Below are positions 30,490 to 39,616 of a stretch of 64,000 bases of DNA, piece by piece; within the stretch, counting starts at the first letter, position 1, and every line of letters begins with the position of its first letter. The position numbers and the translations under genes were made by a program. This stretch comes from Methylobacterium sp. Leaf123 (GTDB taxonomy: Bacteria; Pseudomonadota; Alphaproteobacteria; Rhizobiales; Beijerinckiaceae). The notes under the pieces are model-generated. The model saw only the letters and a program-made list of their open reading frames with translations. It ran no database searches and was not told the DNA's origin. The stretch is taken from assembly GCF_001423405.1 (NCBI RefSeq), contig NZ_LMNS01000010.1, positions 53,981 through 117,980 on the forward strand. The letters are read 5' to 3'.

Positions 30490-31128
30490 TCACGGAATCC
30501 CGATGATCTTGTGCGTCTGGAGCGAGAGCCGCCAGCGGGCATTCGCCCGGCAATAGGCCACCGCCGCCGCGGTGTGGGCGGCGGCCTCCGGCCCGTCCAT
30601 CGGCTGCAGGAAGTGATGCCGGAAGGGCAGATCCGAAAAACGCTCCGGCGCGGCCTCGGCCTCCGCCTGCGGGAAGACGAGCTTCAACTCGTCGCCCGAG
30701 GTCTGGACCAGAGGGTTGCCGGCCTTGGGGCTCACGCAGATCCAGTCGATGCCGGGCGGCGCGGGAAGCGTCCCGTTGGTCTCTACCGCGATCTCGAAGC
30801 CGCGGGCATGGACGGCGGCGATCAGCGCCGCGTCGAGTTGCAGCAGCGGCTCGCCGCCGGTGAACACGACGTAGCGGTTGGCGTCACCCCCGGCCCAGGT
30901 CGCGGCGATGGCGTCCGCCAGGATTTCGGCGGAGGCGAAGCGCCCGCCGCCCTCTCCGTCCATCCCAACGAAATCGGTGTCGCAGAAGCGGCAGGCGGCG
31001 CTCGCCCGGTCCTCCTCGCGGCCGGACCAGAGATTGCAGCCGGAAAACCGGCAGAACACCGCCGCGCGCCCGGCCTGGGCGCCTTCACCCTGAAGTGTGT
31101 GGAAGAGTTCCTTGACCGCGTAAGACAT
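30490..31128 (-). CDS. queE: 7-carboxy-7-deazaguanine synthase QueE (radical SAM)
   Basis: A 212-residue radical SAM enzyme making 7-carboxy-7-deazaguanine from the QueD product. ELFHTLQGEGAQAGRAAVFCRFSGC opens the fold. The cluster cysteines are spaced C-X14-C-X2-C (CNLWSGREEDRASAACRFC) rather than CX3CX2C, a known QueE variation. FTGGEPLLQ and VETNGTLP are conserved SAM and substrate motifs. Start ATG 31128. It is separated from queDC by about 3.6 kb containing the chemoreceptor and a small membrane protein. Confidence 0.94.
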   Translation of the reverse strand: MSYAVKELFHTLQGEGAQAGRAAVFCRFSGCNLWSGREEDRASAACRFCDTDFVGMDGEGGGRFASAEILADAIAATWAGGDANRYVVFTGGEPLLQLDAALIAAVHARGFEIAVETNGTLPAPPGIDWICVSPKAGNPLVQTSGDELKLVFPQAEAEAAPERFSDLPFRHHFLQPMDGPEAAAHTAAAVAYCRANARWRLSLQTHKIIGIP

Positions 31129-31400
31129 CGTTGCGCTTTTCTGCCAGGGCTTGCCCATACCTCCGGGAGGCGCGGAAGACCAAGCGGTGCACGATGATCG
31201 CGGAACGCAACCCTGATCGGCAGCGTACCGTTAGGCAAAACGCCGGGCTCTGCCATGCTCTCGCCACGGAGGGCACGTTGATGAACGGGTCTCCTCGATC
31301 CGACCCTGTCCGGGTGCGTCCCTCGCGAACGCCCGGAGCCGGCAACGGAATTCCTGCTCCGCGGCGTCCCGCGCCCGCCCACCCTTTCGAGATTGGCCCG

Positions 31401-32885
31401 ATGGTGAACCGTGTTTGGGGACGGCTGATCGGCTCGCTCACCGCCCTCGGCCTGATGGCGGGGGCGGCTGCGGCGGTGACGGCGCCGATCCTCGTCGTCG
31501 ATGCCGAGTCCGGCAAGGTGCTCTACAGCCAGGGCGCGACCGACCCCTGGTATCCGGCCTCGATCACCAAGCTGATGACCACCTATGTCGCCCTCGACAT
31601 GGTGCGCCAAGGCAAGGTCTCGCTCGACACGCTGCTGACGGTTTCGCCGGCGGCCGCCGCCGAGCCGCCCTCGAAGATGGGCTTCAAGCCGGGCACGCAG
31701 ATCACCCTCGACAACGCCCTGAAGATCATCATGGTCAAGTCGGCCAACGACGTGTCCTGGGCGATCGGCGAGGGGCTCGGCGGCTCCGTCGAGGGCTTCG
31801 CCGACATGATGAACGAGACCGCGCACCGGATCGGCATGCGCGAGAGCCGCTGGTACAACCCCAACGGCCTGCCCGAGCCGCGGCAATGGACGAGCGCCCG
31901 CGACATGGCGATCCTGGCCCGCGCGCTGATGCGCGACTTCCCCAACCAGCAGAACCTGTTCTCGATCTCGGCGATCCAGTTCGGCAAGTCGGTGATGGCC
32001 AACCATAACGGCCTGCTCGGGCGCTATCCCGGCGCCGACGGCATGAAGACCGGCTTCATCTGTTCGGGCGGCTTCAACGTGGTGGCGACGGCGACCCGCG
32101 GGGGCCGGCGCATCATCACCGTGGTGATGGGCCAGCCGAGCGCGCGCGAGCGCGACATCAAGGCCGCCGACCTGTTCGATTACGGCTTCGGCCAGTCGGC
32201 GGGCTGGACCGCGCCGACGCTCGAATCGCTGCCGCCCTCCAACGTCGCCGCCCCGCCGGACATGCGGCCCTATATCTGCGACAAGCGCAAGCCGATGCCG
32301 GTGGACGAGGGCCCCGGCGCGCTGACTGCGAGCGGCCCCGGCGCCGACAGCGCGACCACGCAGCTCCTCGGCTCGGCGACCCCGGACGCCACCAACCTTG
32401 CCTTCGCCGCCCTCAGCAGCGCCAATGTCCGCGGGCGCACCCTGCCGCCCCGGGCACCGCTCCAGCCGATCCCGGTCTGGATCGGCAGCAGCCCCACGGA
32501 AGGCGCGATGGCGCTGGCCCGCGAGGAACAGGAGGCGCAAGCCTCCAAGCAGGCGGCTCGCCAGGCCGCGCAGGAAGCGGCCCAGCGCAAGCGCGCGGAG
32601 GCCAAGGCCACCAAGGACGCGGCCAGAGAGGCCGCCAAGCAGGCCGCCTCAGAGAAGGCCGCCAAGGCCCGCGCTGCCGCGGTGACCAAGCCCGCGACGA
32701 AGACCGCTGCGGGCAAGGACAAGGGCGTGCCGGCCACGACCAGCGCCTACACGGCGGTGGAGCCCACGCCGAAGGCCGCCGCGAAGCCGGCACACAAGCC
32801 GGCCGCCAAGAAGCCCGAGGCGGCCAAGCCCGCCGCCAAGAAGGCGGACAAGAAGCCCGGCAAGGCGAAGAACGACGAGTCGTAA
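31401..32885 (+). CDS. D-alanyl-D-alanine carboxypeptidase (PBP5/6-like) with long lysine/alanine tail
   Basis: A 494-residue periplasmic serine peptidase trimming peptidoglycan stem peptides. A signal peptide (LIGSLTALGLMAGAAAAVTA) precedes the SxxK motif at Ser54-Lys57 (PASITKLMTTYV), the SAN motif (KSANDVSWAIGEG) and KTG (GMKTGFICSGG). The catalytic domain ends near residue 280. The remaining ~200 residues include a segment rich in alanine, lysine and glutamine (EEQEAQASKQAARQAAQ) that probably forms long helices or binds the anionic wall. ATG 31401 puts the signal peptide first. Confidence 0.92.
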   Translation: MVNRVWGRLIGSLTALGLMAGAAAAVTAPILVVDAESGKVLYSQGATDPWYPASITKLMTTYVALDMVRQGKVSLDTLLTVSPAAAAEPPSKMGFKPGTQITLDNALKIIMVKSANDVSWAIGEGLGGSVEGFADMMNETAHRIGMRESRWYNPNGLPEPRQWTSARDMAILARALMRDFPNQQNLFSISAIQFGKSVMANHNGLLGRYPGADGMKTGFICSGGFNVVATATRGGRRIITVVMGQPSARERDIKAADLFDYGFGQSAGWTAPTLESLPPSNVAAPPDMRPYICDKRKPMPVDEGPGALTASGPGADSATTQLLGSATPDATNLAFAALSSANVRGRTLPPRAPLQPIPVWIGSSPTEGAMALAREEQEAQASKQAARQAAQEAAQRKRAEAKATKDAAREAAKQAASEKAAKARAAAVTKPATKTAAGKDKGVPATTSAYTAVEPTPKAAAKPAHKPAAKKPEAAKPAAKKADKKPGKAKNDES

Positions 32886-32952
32886 GGGGTTTTCGAAGGC
32901 CCCCGGCATCGTCATATCGTTGCCGAGACGCGCGCTGCGGTAACGGCTGATC

Positions 32953-32977
32953 CCCTCGTCCCCTGCCGGGACGAGGG
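32953..32977. other. Strong hairpin without T-run
   Basis: A perfect 10-bp stem (32953-32962 with 32968-32977) and 5-base loop between the carboxypeptidase stop and the CobW-like gene. No U-tract follows on either strand, so it is an mRNA-end or processing structure rather than a standard terminator. Confidence 0.5.
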
Positions 32978-33017
32978 AGAAACCGCGAGCGGCTCTGACT
33001 TCGAAAGCCGTTCCACG

Positions 33018-34124
33018 ATGCTTCAGACCGAACAACCCGGCCGCCCCGCGCCGATCCCGCTCACCGTGCTCACGGGCTTCCTCGGCGCGGGCAAGACCAC
33101 GCTGCTGAACCGCCTCCTCGGCGATCCGGCGCTGGCCGACACGGTGGTGATCGTCAACGAGTTCGGCGAGATCGGGCTCGATCATCTGCTGATCGAGACG
33201 GTCGATGAGGGGATGATCTTGCTGGGCGCCGGCTGCCTGTGCTGCACCGTGCGCGGTGACCTGATCTCGACGCTCGAAGACCTCCTGCGCCGCCGCGACA
33301 ACGGCCGCATCAACCCGTTCCGCCGGGTGGTGATCGAGACCACTGGCCTCGCCGACCCGGCGCCGATCCTCCACGCGCTGATCTACCACCCCTATCTCGC
33401 GATCCGCTTCCAGTTGCAGGGCGTGGTGACCGTGATCGACGCGGTCAACGGCGCGGGCACCCTCGACGCGCATGGCGAGGCCCTGCGGCAGGCGGCGGTC
33501 GCCGACCATCTCGTGGTGACCAAGGCCGACCTGCCCGGTGCCGAGGCGGAGGCGCTGGCCCAACGGCTCGCCGCCCTCAATCCGGGCGCCCGGATCCACG
33601 GGCCCGACGTGCCGGCCGAGCACCTGCTCGGCGGCCTGTTCGGCGTTGATGGCAAAGGGGACGACGTGCGCGCGTGGCTCGGCGCGGAAGACCATGCGCA
33701 GGGCCATCACCATGGCCACGACCACGGCCACCATCATCACGACGTGAACCGGCACGACGCGGCGATCCGCGCCTTTCACCTCACCAGCGACGAACCGGTG
33801 CCGCGCCCGGCCTTCGAGATGTTTCTGGATCTCCTGCGTTCGGCGCACGGGCCGAAGCTACTGCGCCTCAAGGGCCTCGTGGCGCTCGCCGACGATCCCG
33901 AGCGGCCGGTCGTGGTGCACGGGGTGCAGCACGTCGTCCACGCGCCGGTGACGTTGCCCGCCTGGCCCGATGCGGACCGCCGCTCGCGGCTCGTGCTGAT
34001 CGTGCGCGACCTCGACCCGGCCTTCGTCCGCCGGATCTGGGACGCCTTTCTCGGCAAGCCTGTCCTGGACGCGCCGGACCGGGCCGCGCTCACCGACAAT
34101 CCGCTGGCGATCCCGGGGGGATAG
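33018..34124 (+). CDS. CobW/COG0523 family GTPase, putative metallochaperone
   Basis: A 368-residue G3E GTPase. Walker A GFLGAGKTTLLNRLL, switch region NEFGEIGLDH, the family metal motif GCLCCTVRGDL (CxCC), and guanine specificity in VVTKADLP. An internal histidine tract (HHHGHDHGHHHHD, about residues 235-248) separates it from the C-terminal CobW_C domain. Such proteins deliver zinc or other metals or support cobalamin enzymes; the histidine tract favours a metal store or chaperone. No zinc-uptake or cobalamin genes are adjacent. Confidence 0.9.
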   Translation: MLQTEQPGRPAPIPLTVLTGFLGAGKTTLLNRLLGDPALADTVVIVNEFGEIGLDHLLIETVDEGMILLGAGCLCCTVRGDLISTLEDLLRRRDNGRINPFRRVVIETTGLADPAPILHALIYHPYLAIRFQLQGVVTVIDAVNGAGTLDAHGEALRQAAVADHLVVTKADLPGAEAEALAQRLAALNPGARIHGPDVPAEHLLGGLFGVDGKGDDVRAWLGAEDHAQGHHHGHDHGHHHHDVNRHDAAIRAFHLTSDEPVPRPAFEMFLDLLRSAHGPKLLRLKGLVALADDPERPVVVHGVQHVVHAPVTLPAWPDADRRSRLVLIVRDLDPAFVRRIWDAFLGKPVLDAPDRAALTDNPLAIPGG

Positions 34125-34184
34125 GCGGCGGCGTCATTCGTCCCGGCGAGGTATCGGACGTCGGCGCCGCGCGGTCCGTGGTGA

Positions 34185-34868
34185 TCAGTCGAGGTGGTCG
34201 CCGTAGCGCTGAACGTGGTCGGCGAGGCCGAGGCCGTGGTCGCGCACGAGACGCTCGGCGCGCTCCGCGTCGCGGGCCTCCAGCGCCTCGATGATCTGCA
34301 CGTGCTCCTCGATCGACTTCGAGGCGCGGTCGCCCTGGCGGAGCGCCGTGTTGCGAATACCGCGCACATGCATCAGCAGGTTGCTGGTCAGGTCGGTGAT
34401 CACCGCGCTATGGCCGAGGGCAATGATCTTCTGGTGGAAGCGGATATTGGCTTCCGAATATTCGTCGAGATGCTCGTAGGGCTGGCCGTCGAAGAATTCC
34501 GGGAAGGAGCGGCGCAGGCAGGCGAGATCGTCGTCCGAGGCGGCGGTGCAGGCGAGCCGCGCCGCCATGCTCTCCAGCGCCGCCCAGGCCTGGATCATGC
34601 CGACGATCTCGCGCTTCGTCTTCTTGACGACGAACACGCCGCGCCGGGGCTCGTTGCGCACGAAGCCTTCCTGCTCCAGCACCGTCAGCGCCTCGCGGAT
34701 CGGCGTGCGGCTCACGCCGAGCGTCTGCGACAGGCCGCGCTCATCGAGCCGCACATCCCCGGTCTGGCCGTAGATGTCCATGTTGGTGATGGCGGATTTC
34801 AGCGCCTCGTAGGCCAGCGTCCGCAGGCTCGTCGCCGGAACGATCGGCTTGATCGAGAGATTTTCCAT
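34185..34868 (-). CDS. GntR-family transcriptional regulator, FadR/FCD type (candidate oxalate regulator)
   Basis: A 227-residue regulator. The N-terminal winged helix includes RGLSQTLGVSRTPIREALTVLEQEGFV and RRGVFVV. The C-terminal FCD ligand domain shows the metal/ligand histidines of the family (FHQKIIALGHS, EEHVQIIEALEARD). Start ATG 34868. It is divergent from a formyl-CoA transferase gene, and a 21-bp inverted repeat with the FadR-type core TGGTATGCCA lies between them. Similar words precede other oxalate genes up to 16 kb away, which makes it the best local candidate for their control. Its effector is unknown; oxalate, oxalyl-CoA or formyl-CoA are inferred options. Confidence 0.88.
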   Translation of the reverse strand: MENLSIKPIVPATSLRTLAYEALKSAITNMDIYGQTGDVRLDERGLSQTLGVSRTPIREALTVLEQEGFVRNEPRRGVFVVKKTKREIVGMIQAWAALESMAARLACTAASDDDLACLRRSFPEFFDGQPYEHLDEYSEANIRFHQKIIALGHSAVITDLTSNLLMHVRGIRNTALRQGDRASKSIEEHVQIIEALEARDAERAERLVRDHGLGLADHVQRYGDHLD

Positions 34869-35049
34869 CACTTCGGATCGACCTTGATGCCGATGGGGTT
34901 GCGGGTCCGGAGGTGGAAGCATCGAGCCGCGGGAGCATGGCGCCTCATCCACTGGAAGACAAGGCAGCCGCACTCTAGCGTCCCGGCTCTCCCCGCGGAA
35001 TCCGCACGGGACCGTGCGGATCTGCAGCCTCCAACCCGAAACGTTGACG

Positions 35050-35070
35050 TCTGGCATCTGGTATGCCAGA
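35050..35070. promoter_or_regulatory. Candidate oxalate-regulon operator, site a (gntR/frc1 intergenic)
   Basis: Perfect inverted repeat TCTGGCAT-N5-ATGCCAGA, containing the nested palindromic core CTGGTATGCCAG at 35058-35069. It lies between the divergent regulator (start 34868) and CoA-transferase (start 35272) genes. Confidence 0.6.
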
Positions 35071-35271
35071 AGAAAACCGGGGAGTCGATGCCGGCGGTAT
35101 TCGCCGGGTGCAGGGCAGCCTCGCTGATGATGCCCTGAGCCGCGCACACGTCGCGCCGGCCAGTCGTACCGGAGCCCAAGACCGGCACGGTTCCCCGCGG
35201 GTGCACCCGGCCGACGCCATCGGCCGACACGCTCCCGACAACATGCCACTCTCCTGGGGAGGAGACCTGCG

Positions 35272-36549
35272 ATGAGCAAGGCACTTGAGGGCGTTCGCAT
35301 CCTCGACTTCACCCATGTTCAATCGGGACCGACCTGCACGCAATTGCTCGCGTGGTTCGGGGCCGACGTGATCAAGGTCGAGCGGCCGGGTGCGGGCGAC
35401 GCCACGCGCCAGCAGCTTCAAGACCTTCCCGGCGTGGACAGCCTCTATTTCACGATGCTGAACCACAACAAGCGCTCGATCACCCTCGACGGCAAGAACC
35501 CCAAGGGCAACGCGATCCTCTGGCGGCTCATCGCCGAGTGCGATGTGCTGGTCGAGAACTTCGCCCCCGGCGCACTCGACCGCATGGGGCTGACGTGGGA
35601 GAAGCTGCAGGCCGCCAATCCGGGCCTGATCCTGGCCTCGGTGAAGGGCTTCGGGCCCGGCCGCTATCAGGATTGCAAGGTCTACGAGAACGTCGCCCAA
35701 TGCGTCGGCGGCGCGGCCTCCACCACCGGCTGGCGTGACGGCGTGCCGATGGTATCAGGTGCACAGATCGGCGATTCCGGCACCGGCCTGCACCTTGCAC
35801 TCGGCATCGTCACCGCCCTCTATCAGCGCACCCATACGGGGCAGGGCCAGCGCGTCGATTGCGCCATGCAGGACGGGGTGCTCAACCTCTGCCGGGTGAA
35901 GCTGCGCGACCAGCAGCGCCTCGCCCACGGCCCGCTGATGGAATACAGCCAATACGGCGAGGGCGTCCCTTTCGGTGAGGCGGTGCCGCGGGCCGGTAAC
36001 GATTCCGGCGGGGGGCAACCCGGTCGCATCCTGAAGTGCAAGGGCTGGGAGCAGGATCCCAACGCCTACATCTACTTCATCACCCAGGGCGCGGTCTGGG
36101 GCCCGATCTGCGACATCATCGGCGAGCCGGACTGGAAGACCGATCCGGCCTACGCGACGCCGAAGGCCCGCCTGCCGCATCTCAACGAGATCTTCACGCG
36201 CATCGAAGCCTGGACGATGAAGCACGACAAGCTCGAGGCGATGGAGATCCTCAACGCCTACGAGATCCCGTGCGGACCGATCCTGTCGATGCGGGAGATC
36301 GCAGAGGATCCGACGCTGCGGGCGAATGGCACGGTGGTCGAGGTCGAGCACCCGACTCGCGGCGCCTACTTGACGGTCGGCAACCCGATCAAGCTGTCGG
36401 CGAGCCCCACCGAGATCACCCGCGCGCCGCTGCTCGGCGAGCATACCGACGAGATCTTGCGCGAGGTGCTCGGCTGCACCGATGCCGAGATCGGCGACAT
36501 CCTCGGTTCGGGGGCGGTCGGCGGCGTCCACCGCATCGCTGCGGAGTAG
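35272..36549 (+). CDS. frc: Formyl-CoA:oxalate CoA-transferase paralogue 1 (class III CoA-transferase)
   Basis: A 425-residue class III CoA-transferase that moves CoA from formyl-CoA (or another donor) to oxalate. Gln17 in THVQSGP and the catalytic Asp168 in [15 protein letters not shown] correspond to the Frc catalytic residues; [16 protein letters not shown] is a family signature. The mobile glycine loop reads SGGGQPG instead of GGGGQPG, and residue 48 is Gln where the Oxalobacter enzyme has Trp. ATG 35272 follows GGGGAGGAGACCTGCG, a strong ribosome site. It is divergent from the GntR gene. Donor or acceptor preference may differ from paralogue 2 at 49632-50882. Confidence 0.88.
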   Translation: MSKALEGVRILDFTHVQSGPTCTQLLAWFGADVIKVERPGAGDATRQQLQDLPGVDSLYFTMLNHNKRSITLDGKNPKGNAILWRLIAECDVLVENFAPGALDRMGLTWEKLQAANPGLILASVKGFGPGRYQDCKVYENVAQCVGGAASTTGWRDGVPMVSGAQIGDSGTGLHLALGIVTALYQRTHTGQGQRVDCAMQDGVLNLCRVKLRDQQRLAHGPLMEYSQYGEGVPFGEAVPRAGNDSGGGQPGRILKCKGWEQDPNAYIYFITQGAVWGPICDIIGEPDWKTDPAYATPKARLPHLNEIFTRIEAWTMKHDKLEAMEILNAYEIPCGPILSMREIAEDPTLRANGTVVEVEHPTRGAYLTVGNPIKLSASPTEITRAPLLGEHTDEILREVLGCTDAEIGDILGSGAVGGVHRIAAE

Positions 36550-36603
36550 AGCGCAGCACTATTCTGCCGAATGCCGGAGCGTTCGGAACTTGATTTCACT
36601 CGC

Positions 36604-36622
36604 TTGGTATGCCAGATACCAA
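36604..36622. promoter_or_regulatory. Candidate oxalate-regulon operator, site b
   Basis: Perfect inverted repeat TTGGTAT-N5-ATACCAA, including the core TTGGTATGCCAG (36604-36615), 69 bases upstream of the small gene starting at 36691. Confidence 0.6.
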
Positions 36623-36690
36623 TACGGGCAGGCGAGACCCGATACGGTGGCGTGACGCACCGTTCGGGCCGGCGACCGGAGGAGACGGTG

Positions 36691-36915
36691 ATGGCCGAAA
36701 ACATCTCTGACCACGCCCCGGATCGCGCTCTGGCAGATCTCGTCGATGCGTTCGGGCACTATTCCGATGCCGAGATGCAGGCCTTCCTCGATGCCACGCC
36801 GTTCGCGGCCGAGATGCGCTGCGCAGCCTCGCACGCCAAGCCGACCGGACCCGAATGGCTGGCGGCCGTAGGGCTCGCCGGACGCGAGGGCGCGGTTCAG
36901 GCGGCGCGGGCGTAG
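36691..36915 (+). CDS. Small acidic protein of unknown function in the oxalate cluster
   Basis: A 74-residue soluble protein (starts MAENISDHAPDRALADLVDAFGHYSD) with no membrane segment, predicted largely helical, and with one cysteine. An excellent ribosome site (GGAGGAGA, 5 bases spacing) precedes ATG 36691, and an operator-like repeat lies 69 bases upstream, so it is probably expressed with the oxalate genes. Its last 19 bases overlap the 3' end of the convergent small membrane-protein gene. Family not recognised. Confidence 0.7.
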   Translation: MAENISDHAPDRALADLVDAFGHYSDAEMQAFLDATPFAAEMRCAASHAKPTGPEWLAAVGLAGREGAVQAARA

Positions 36916-37064
36916 CGACCGGCGGAGTCCAAAGCTTCGGTCCCGCGGCCCGTCGGGACATCATCGGCAGCGTTCGACACGGTCAGACGGTCGGCTAGTT
37001 TGACGACGAGCAGAGCCTGAACGGCGACGAGGAAAACGAGCGCGGCGAGCCACGTGGCGAGCAT
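36897..37064 (-). CDS. Very small single-span membrane protein
   Basis: A 55-residue protein read on the minus strand: one N-terminal membrane helix (MLATWLAALVFLVAVQALLV) followed by a polar tail ending GRYARAA. GGAG lies six bases upstream of ATG 37064, and an operator-like half site (CTGGTATTTTGT, complement of 37141-37152) lies about 75 bases upstream. It overlaps the end of the convergent 36691-36915 gene by 19 bases. It could be a small partner of a membrane transporter such as the OFA carriers, but that is only inference. Confidence 0.6.
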   Translation of the reverse strand: MLATWLAALVFLVAVQALLVVKLADRLTVSNAADDVPTGRGTEALDSAGRYARAA

Positions 37065-37140
37065 AATGGTCTCCGTCGATGCGGGCTATGGTGCGGTGCG
37101 AACGCATCCGAGATAGGCCGCTCGTTTTGGGATATGAAGT

Positions 37141-37152
37141 ACAAAATACCAG
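37141..37152. promoter_or_regulatory. Weak candidate oxalate-regulon operator, site c
   Basis: On the minus strand CTGGTATTTTGT keeps one good half of the core. It lies about 75 bases upstream of the 55-residue membrane-protein start. The other half is degenerate. Confidence 0.3.
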
Positions 37153-37283
37153 ATACGCACATGCGTCACGCGCATGTGAATGGCGTGCTCTGGTCTGAAG
37201 GTGGGCGAAACCGGCTGCAATCCCTGCACCCGGCGACGGTGTGACAGACGCTTTTCGATGTCGCACCGCAGCATGAAAGCGGT

Positions 37284-39146
37284 TCAGGAGCTGGCCCGAC
37301 CCGCCTCCGGACCCCAGGCGCCCAGGGTCGAGGTTTCTTCAGGGCGGAGAACCTCGTCGAGCGGTGCGATGCCCTCGATCTCCTCCGTCAGGCCCGTTGC
37401 CGCGAGCGCCCGCGCGGTGCCGGGCTCCCGGCGCGCGGCGGCGAGACCCGCCGGGTCGAGGCCGACGAGACGACCGCCCTCGAAACGCGCGAAGACCCGC
37501 CCCGATTCCCGATCGGCGAAACGCACCACGGAGACGTGCCGCAACGCCTCCCGCAGAAAACGCGCCTCGGCCTCCGGTGCGTCGGCGACGCCGCGATAGA
37601 CGTCGGCCGCCGCGCGGGCGCGGATGTCGATCCGCCGGTAACGCTCGATCGCCAGCAGGGCTTTGGCATCGAGGATCGTCATCGCGTCGTTCGTGCCGAA
37701 GGCGATGGTGAGCGGACGCGCGCCCTTGGGCACGCTGTTGTCGAGGAATTCGTAAGTGACCGGCCGGTCCCGGCGCAAAGCCCAGGTGAAGAACAGCCGC
37801 GGCATGCCGGTGAAGGCTTCGACATTATGCGCGAGCAGATCCTCGACCGCCTTGTAGCGTCCGAACTCCTCGCCCCGCTTCCAGGCCCGCTCCACGGTTT
37901 CCTCGGGTGGGGTGATCATGAATTGGAGGTAGACGCGCTGGCCGAACCGCGTGAGGAGCTGGCCGGCACCGTCGCTGCCGGCCTCGGTCGAGAAGCTGTC
38001 GAAGCGGAAGCGGTCGATCAGCAGGTGCGAGAGGCGACCGCCGGCCGCCTTGCGGGTGATGTAGCGGTCGAGCTTGGCATCGACGATCTCGACCTCGTGC
38101 CCGGTCAGCGGCCCGGCATAGCGGCGCGCGTCGCCCAAGCTGTCGTAATCCAGCAGAAACTTGCGCCAGACATCGGGGGTGATGACGGCAAAGTCCTGCC
38201 ATTGCGCGCCGATCCGGCCGGCAAGGCCGCGCTGATAGGGCCGAATCGTGCTCTTGCCCGAGGCCGAGGCGCCCTTGACGGTCATCACCACCGGCTGCGC
38301 TTGCGGTGCGGGCCGATGGTAGCCCTGCGCCGCGGCGACCGCCTCGATCCAGGGCGCGATCAGCGCGCCGATCCGGTCGCTGCCGCAGCGGTTGGTGACG
38401 AGGATGCCGGCGAGTCGCCGCAGCAGCGTGCGGTCGCGGATCAGCATACCCTGGCGGGCGATGACGTGCCCGAACACTGTGCGCAGCGCCTCGCGGGCGG
38501 CGCTCTCCAAGCTCTCGGATTCGCTCGCGGCCGCGCATCGTTCGTCGAGGCGGGCGAGGATGCGCGCCTGTCCGTCGCCGGCCAGAGCTGGCGATGGGGA
38601 TGGGGAGGGCGGCGCGCGCAGGGTGAGGCGGCGGAGCCACCCGGACCAGCCGGAGACCGGTTCGGGCGGCGGCGCGGGCGCCTCGTCGAACAGGGCCGAC
38701 AGCTCGCGCTCCAGCGCCGCGTCGGCCTCGGCGCGGACCGCGTCGAGGGTGGCCGCGACCGCGTCGAGGCGGTCCATCACGCCCTCGCGCAGCAGCGTGC
38801 CGACGATGCGCCGGAAGTTCAGTCCGAGATCGGCATAGACTTCGCCGACGGGGACCGAGATGTCGGCCATGACCCGGATCAGCACCTCGTGGACCGCGAG
38901 GCGCTCAGGCCGGAAGGGGGCGAGCTGCGTCGCGGGCAGGCCGCTGACATCGGCCAGTTCGAGGATTTCGGCAAAAGGCAGGCGGACATTCTCAGGCCGG
39001 AACACCGTCGCGAGCGGACGCATCGCCCGCGGCAGGCCGGGTTCGAGGCCAGGATTCCAGGCGTGGAAGGCCGGTGCGTCCGCGCGGGCGGTGCCGGCGG
39101 TTTCGTCCGGAAGCCTATCGGCGAGGGGCGGCGCGGCGTCGGTCAT
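37284..39146 (-). CDS. Large P-loop (zeta-toxin/kinase-like) protein of unknown function
   Basis: A 620-residue soluble protein. The N-terminal ~200 residues are helical and proline-rich without known motifs. A P-loop appears at about residue 300 (VVMTVKGASASGKSTIRPYQ), followed by an ITPDVWRKFLLDYDSLGDARRYAG stretch, a DRYITRKAAGGRLSHLLIDRFRFDSF segment and QFMITPPEETVERAWKRGEEFGRYKAVEDLL, resembling nucleoside/sugar kinase and zeta-toxin folds in which the loop-bound ATP phosphorylates a small molecule. RBS GGGAGGGG precedes ATG 39146. Two small genes lie upstream on the same strand. Substrate unknown. Confidence 0.7.
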   Translation of the reverse strand: MTDAAPPLADRLPDETAGTARADAPAFHAWNPGLEPGLPRAMRPLATVFRPENVRLPFAEILELADVSGLPATQLAPFRPERLAVHEVLIRVMADISVPVGEVYADLGLNFRRIVGTLLREGVMDRLDAVAATLDAVRAEADAALERELSALFDEAPAPPPEPVSGWSGWLRRLTLRAPPSPSPSPALAGDGQARILARLDERCAAASESESLESAAREALRTVFGHVIARQGMLIRDRTLLRRLAGILVTNRCGSDRIGALIAPWIEAVAAAQGYHRPAPQAQPVVMTVKGASASGKSTIRPYQRGLAGRIGAQWQDFAVITPDVWRKFLLDYDSLGDARRYAGPLTGHEVEIVDAKLDRYITRKAAGGRLSHLLIDRFRFDSFSTEAGSDGAGQLLTRFGQRVYLQFMITPPEETVERAWKRGEEFGRYKAVEDLLAHNVEAFTGMPRLFFTWALRRDRPVTYEFLDNSVPKGARPLTIAFGTNDAMTILDAKALLAIERYRRIDIRARAAADVYRGVADAPEAEARFLREALRHVSVVRFADRESGRVFARFEGGRLVGLDPAGLAAARREPGTARALAATGLTEEIEGIAPLDEVLRPEETSTLGAWGPEAGRASS

Positions 39147-39168
39147 CGCTCGCCCCTCCCGGTTTCGA

Positions 39169-39462
39169 TCAGGCGGCGGAGGCGTTCTCGATCGCCTCGA
39201 ACCGGATCTGGTAGGCCTCGCCCCACAGCGTCGTCGCCCGCTCGTGCCATGCCGGGTCGAAGAACAGCTTGGCGCAGAACGAGCTGCGCCAGATGCACAC
39301 CGCGATGATGCGCTCATCGAGAACGCGGATGTGGCGGCTCTCCAGCCCGCCGGCGATGCCAAGACGGGGCAACATGTCGATGCTCGACGCACCGAATTCG
39401 TTCTCGCCCGGGAAGACGATCGGGCATTCGACGACGGTCAGATGTTTCATCGGGTTTTCCAT
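39169..39462 (-). CDS. Small protein of unknown function
   Basis: A 97-residue protein with no membrane segment (VVECPIVFPGENEFGASSIDMLPRLG, then RIIAVCIWRSSFCAKLFFDPAWHERA). The alternating hydrophobic pattern suggests a small alpha/beta fold. ATG 39462 (MENPMKHL) is chosen over the inner ATG at 39450; both are plausible. It ends 22 bases before the P-loop gene start, so the two are likely co-transcribed. No family recognised. Confidence 0.65.
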   Translation of the reverse strand: MENPMKHLTVVECPIVFPGENEFGASSIDMLPRLGIAGGLESRHIRVLDERIIAVCIWRSSFCAKLFFDPAWHERATTLWGEAYQIRFEAIENASAA

Positions 39463-39616
39463 GGCGGACGCCTTTTCTCGGACTCGTCTTCCGACCTGTT
39501 CCGGATCGTTCTCGCACAACGCTCGGTGAACGGTGCCTGCTCCCGGCAGGCATGAATCCGTGACGGGATGCGTCGTGCCCGTCGCTCCATTTGCGCTCAA
39601 TGGGAGCCGTGCGCCT

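Noticed and set aside
35063..35275. A 70-codon plus-strand frame overlapping the frc1 start
   Set aside because: It covers the candidate operator and the ribosome site of frc1, has no good ribosome site of its own and no protein-like features.
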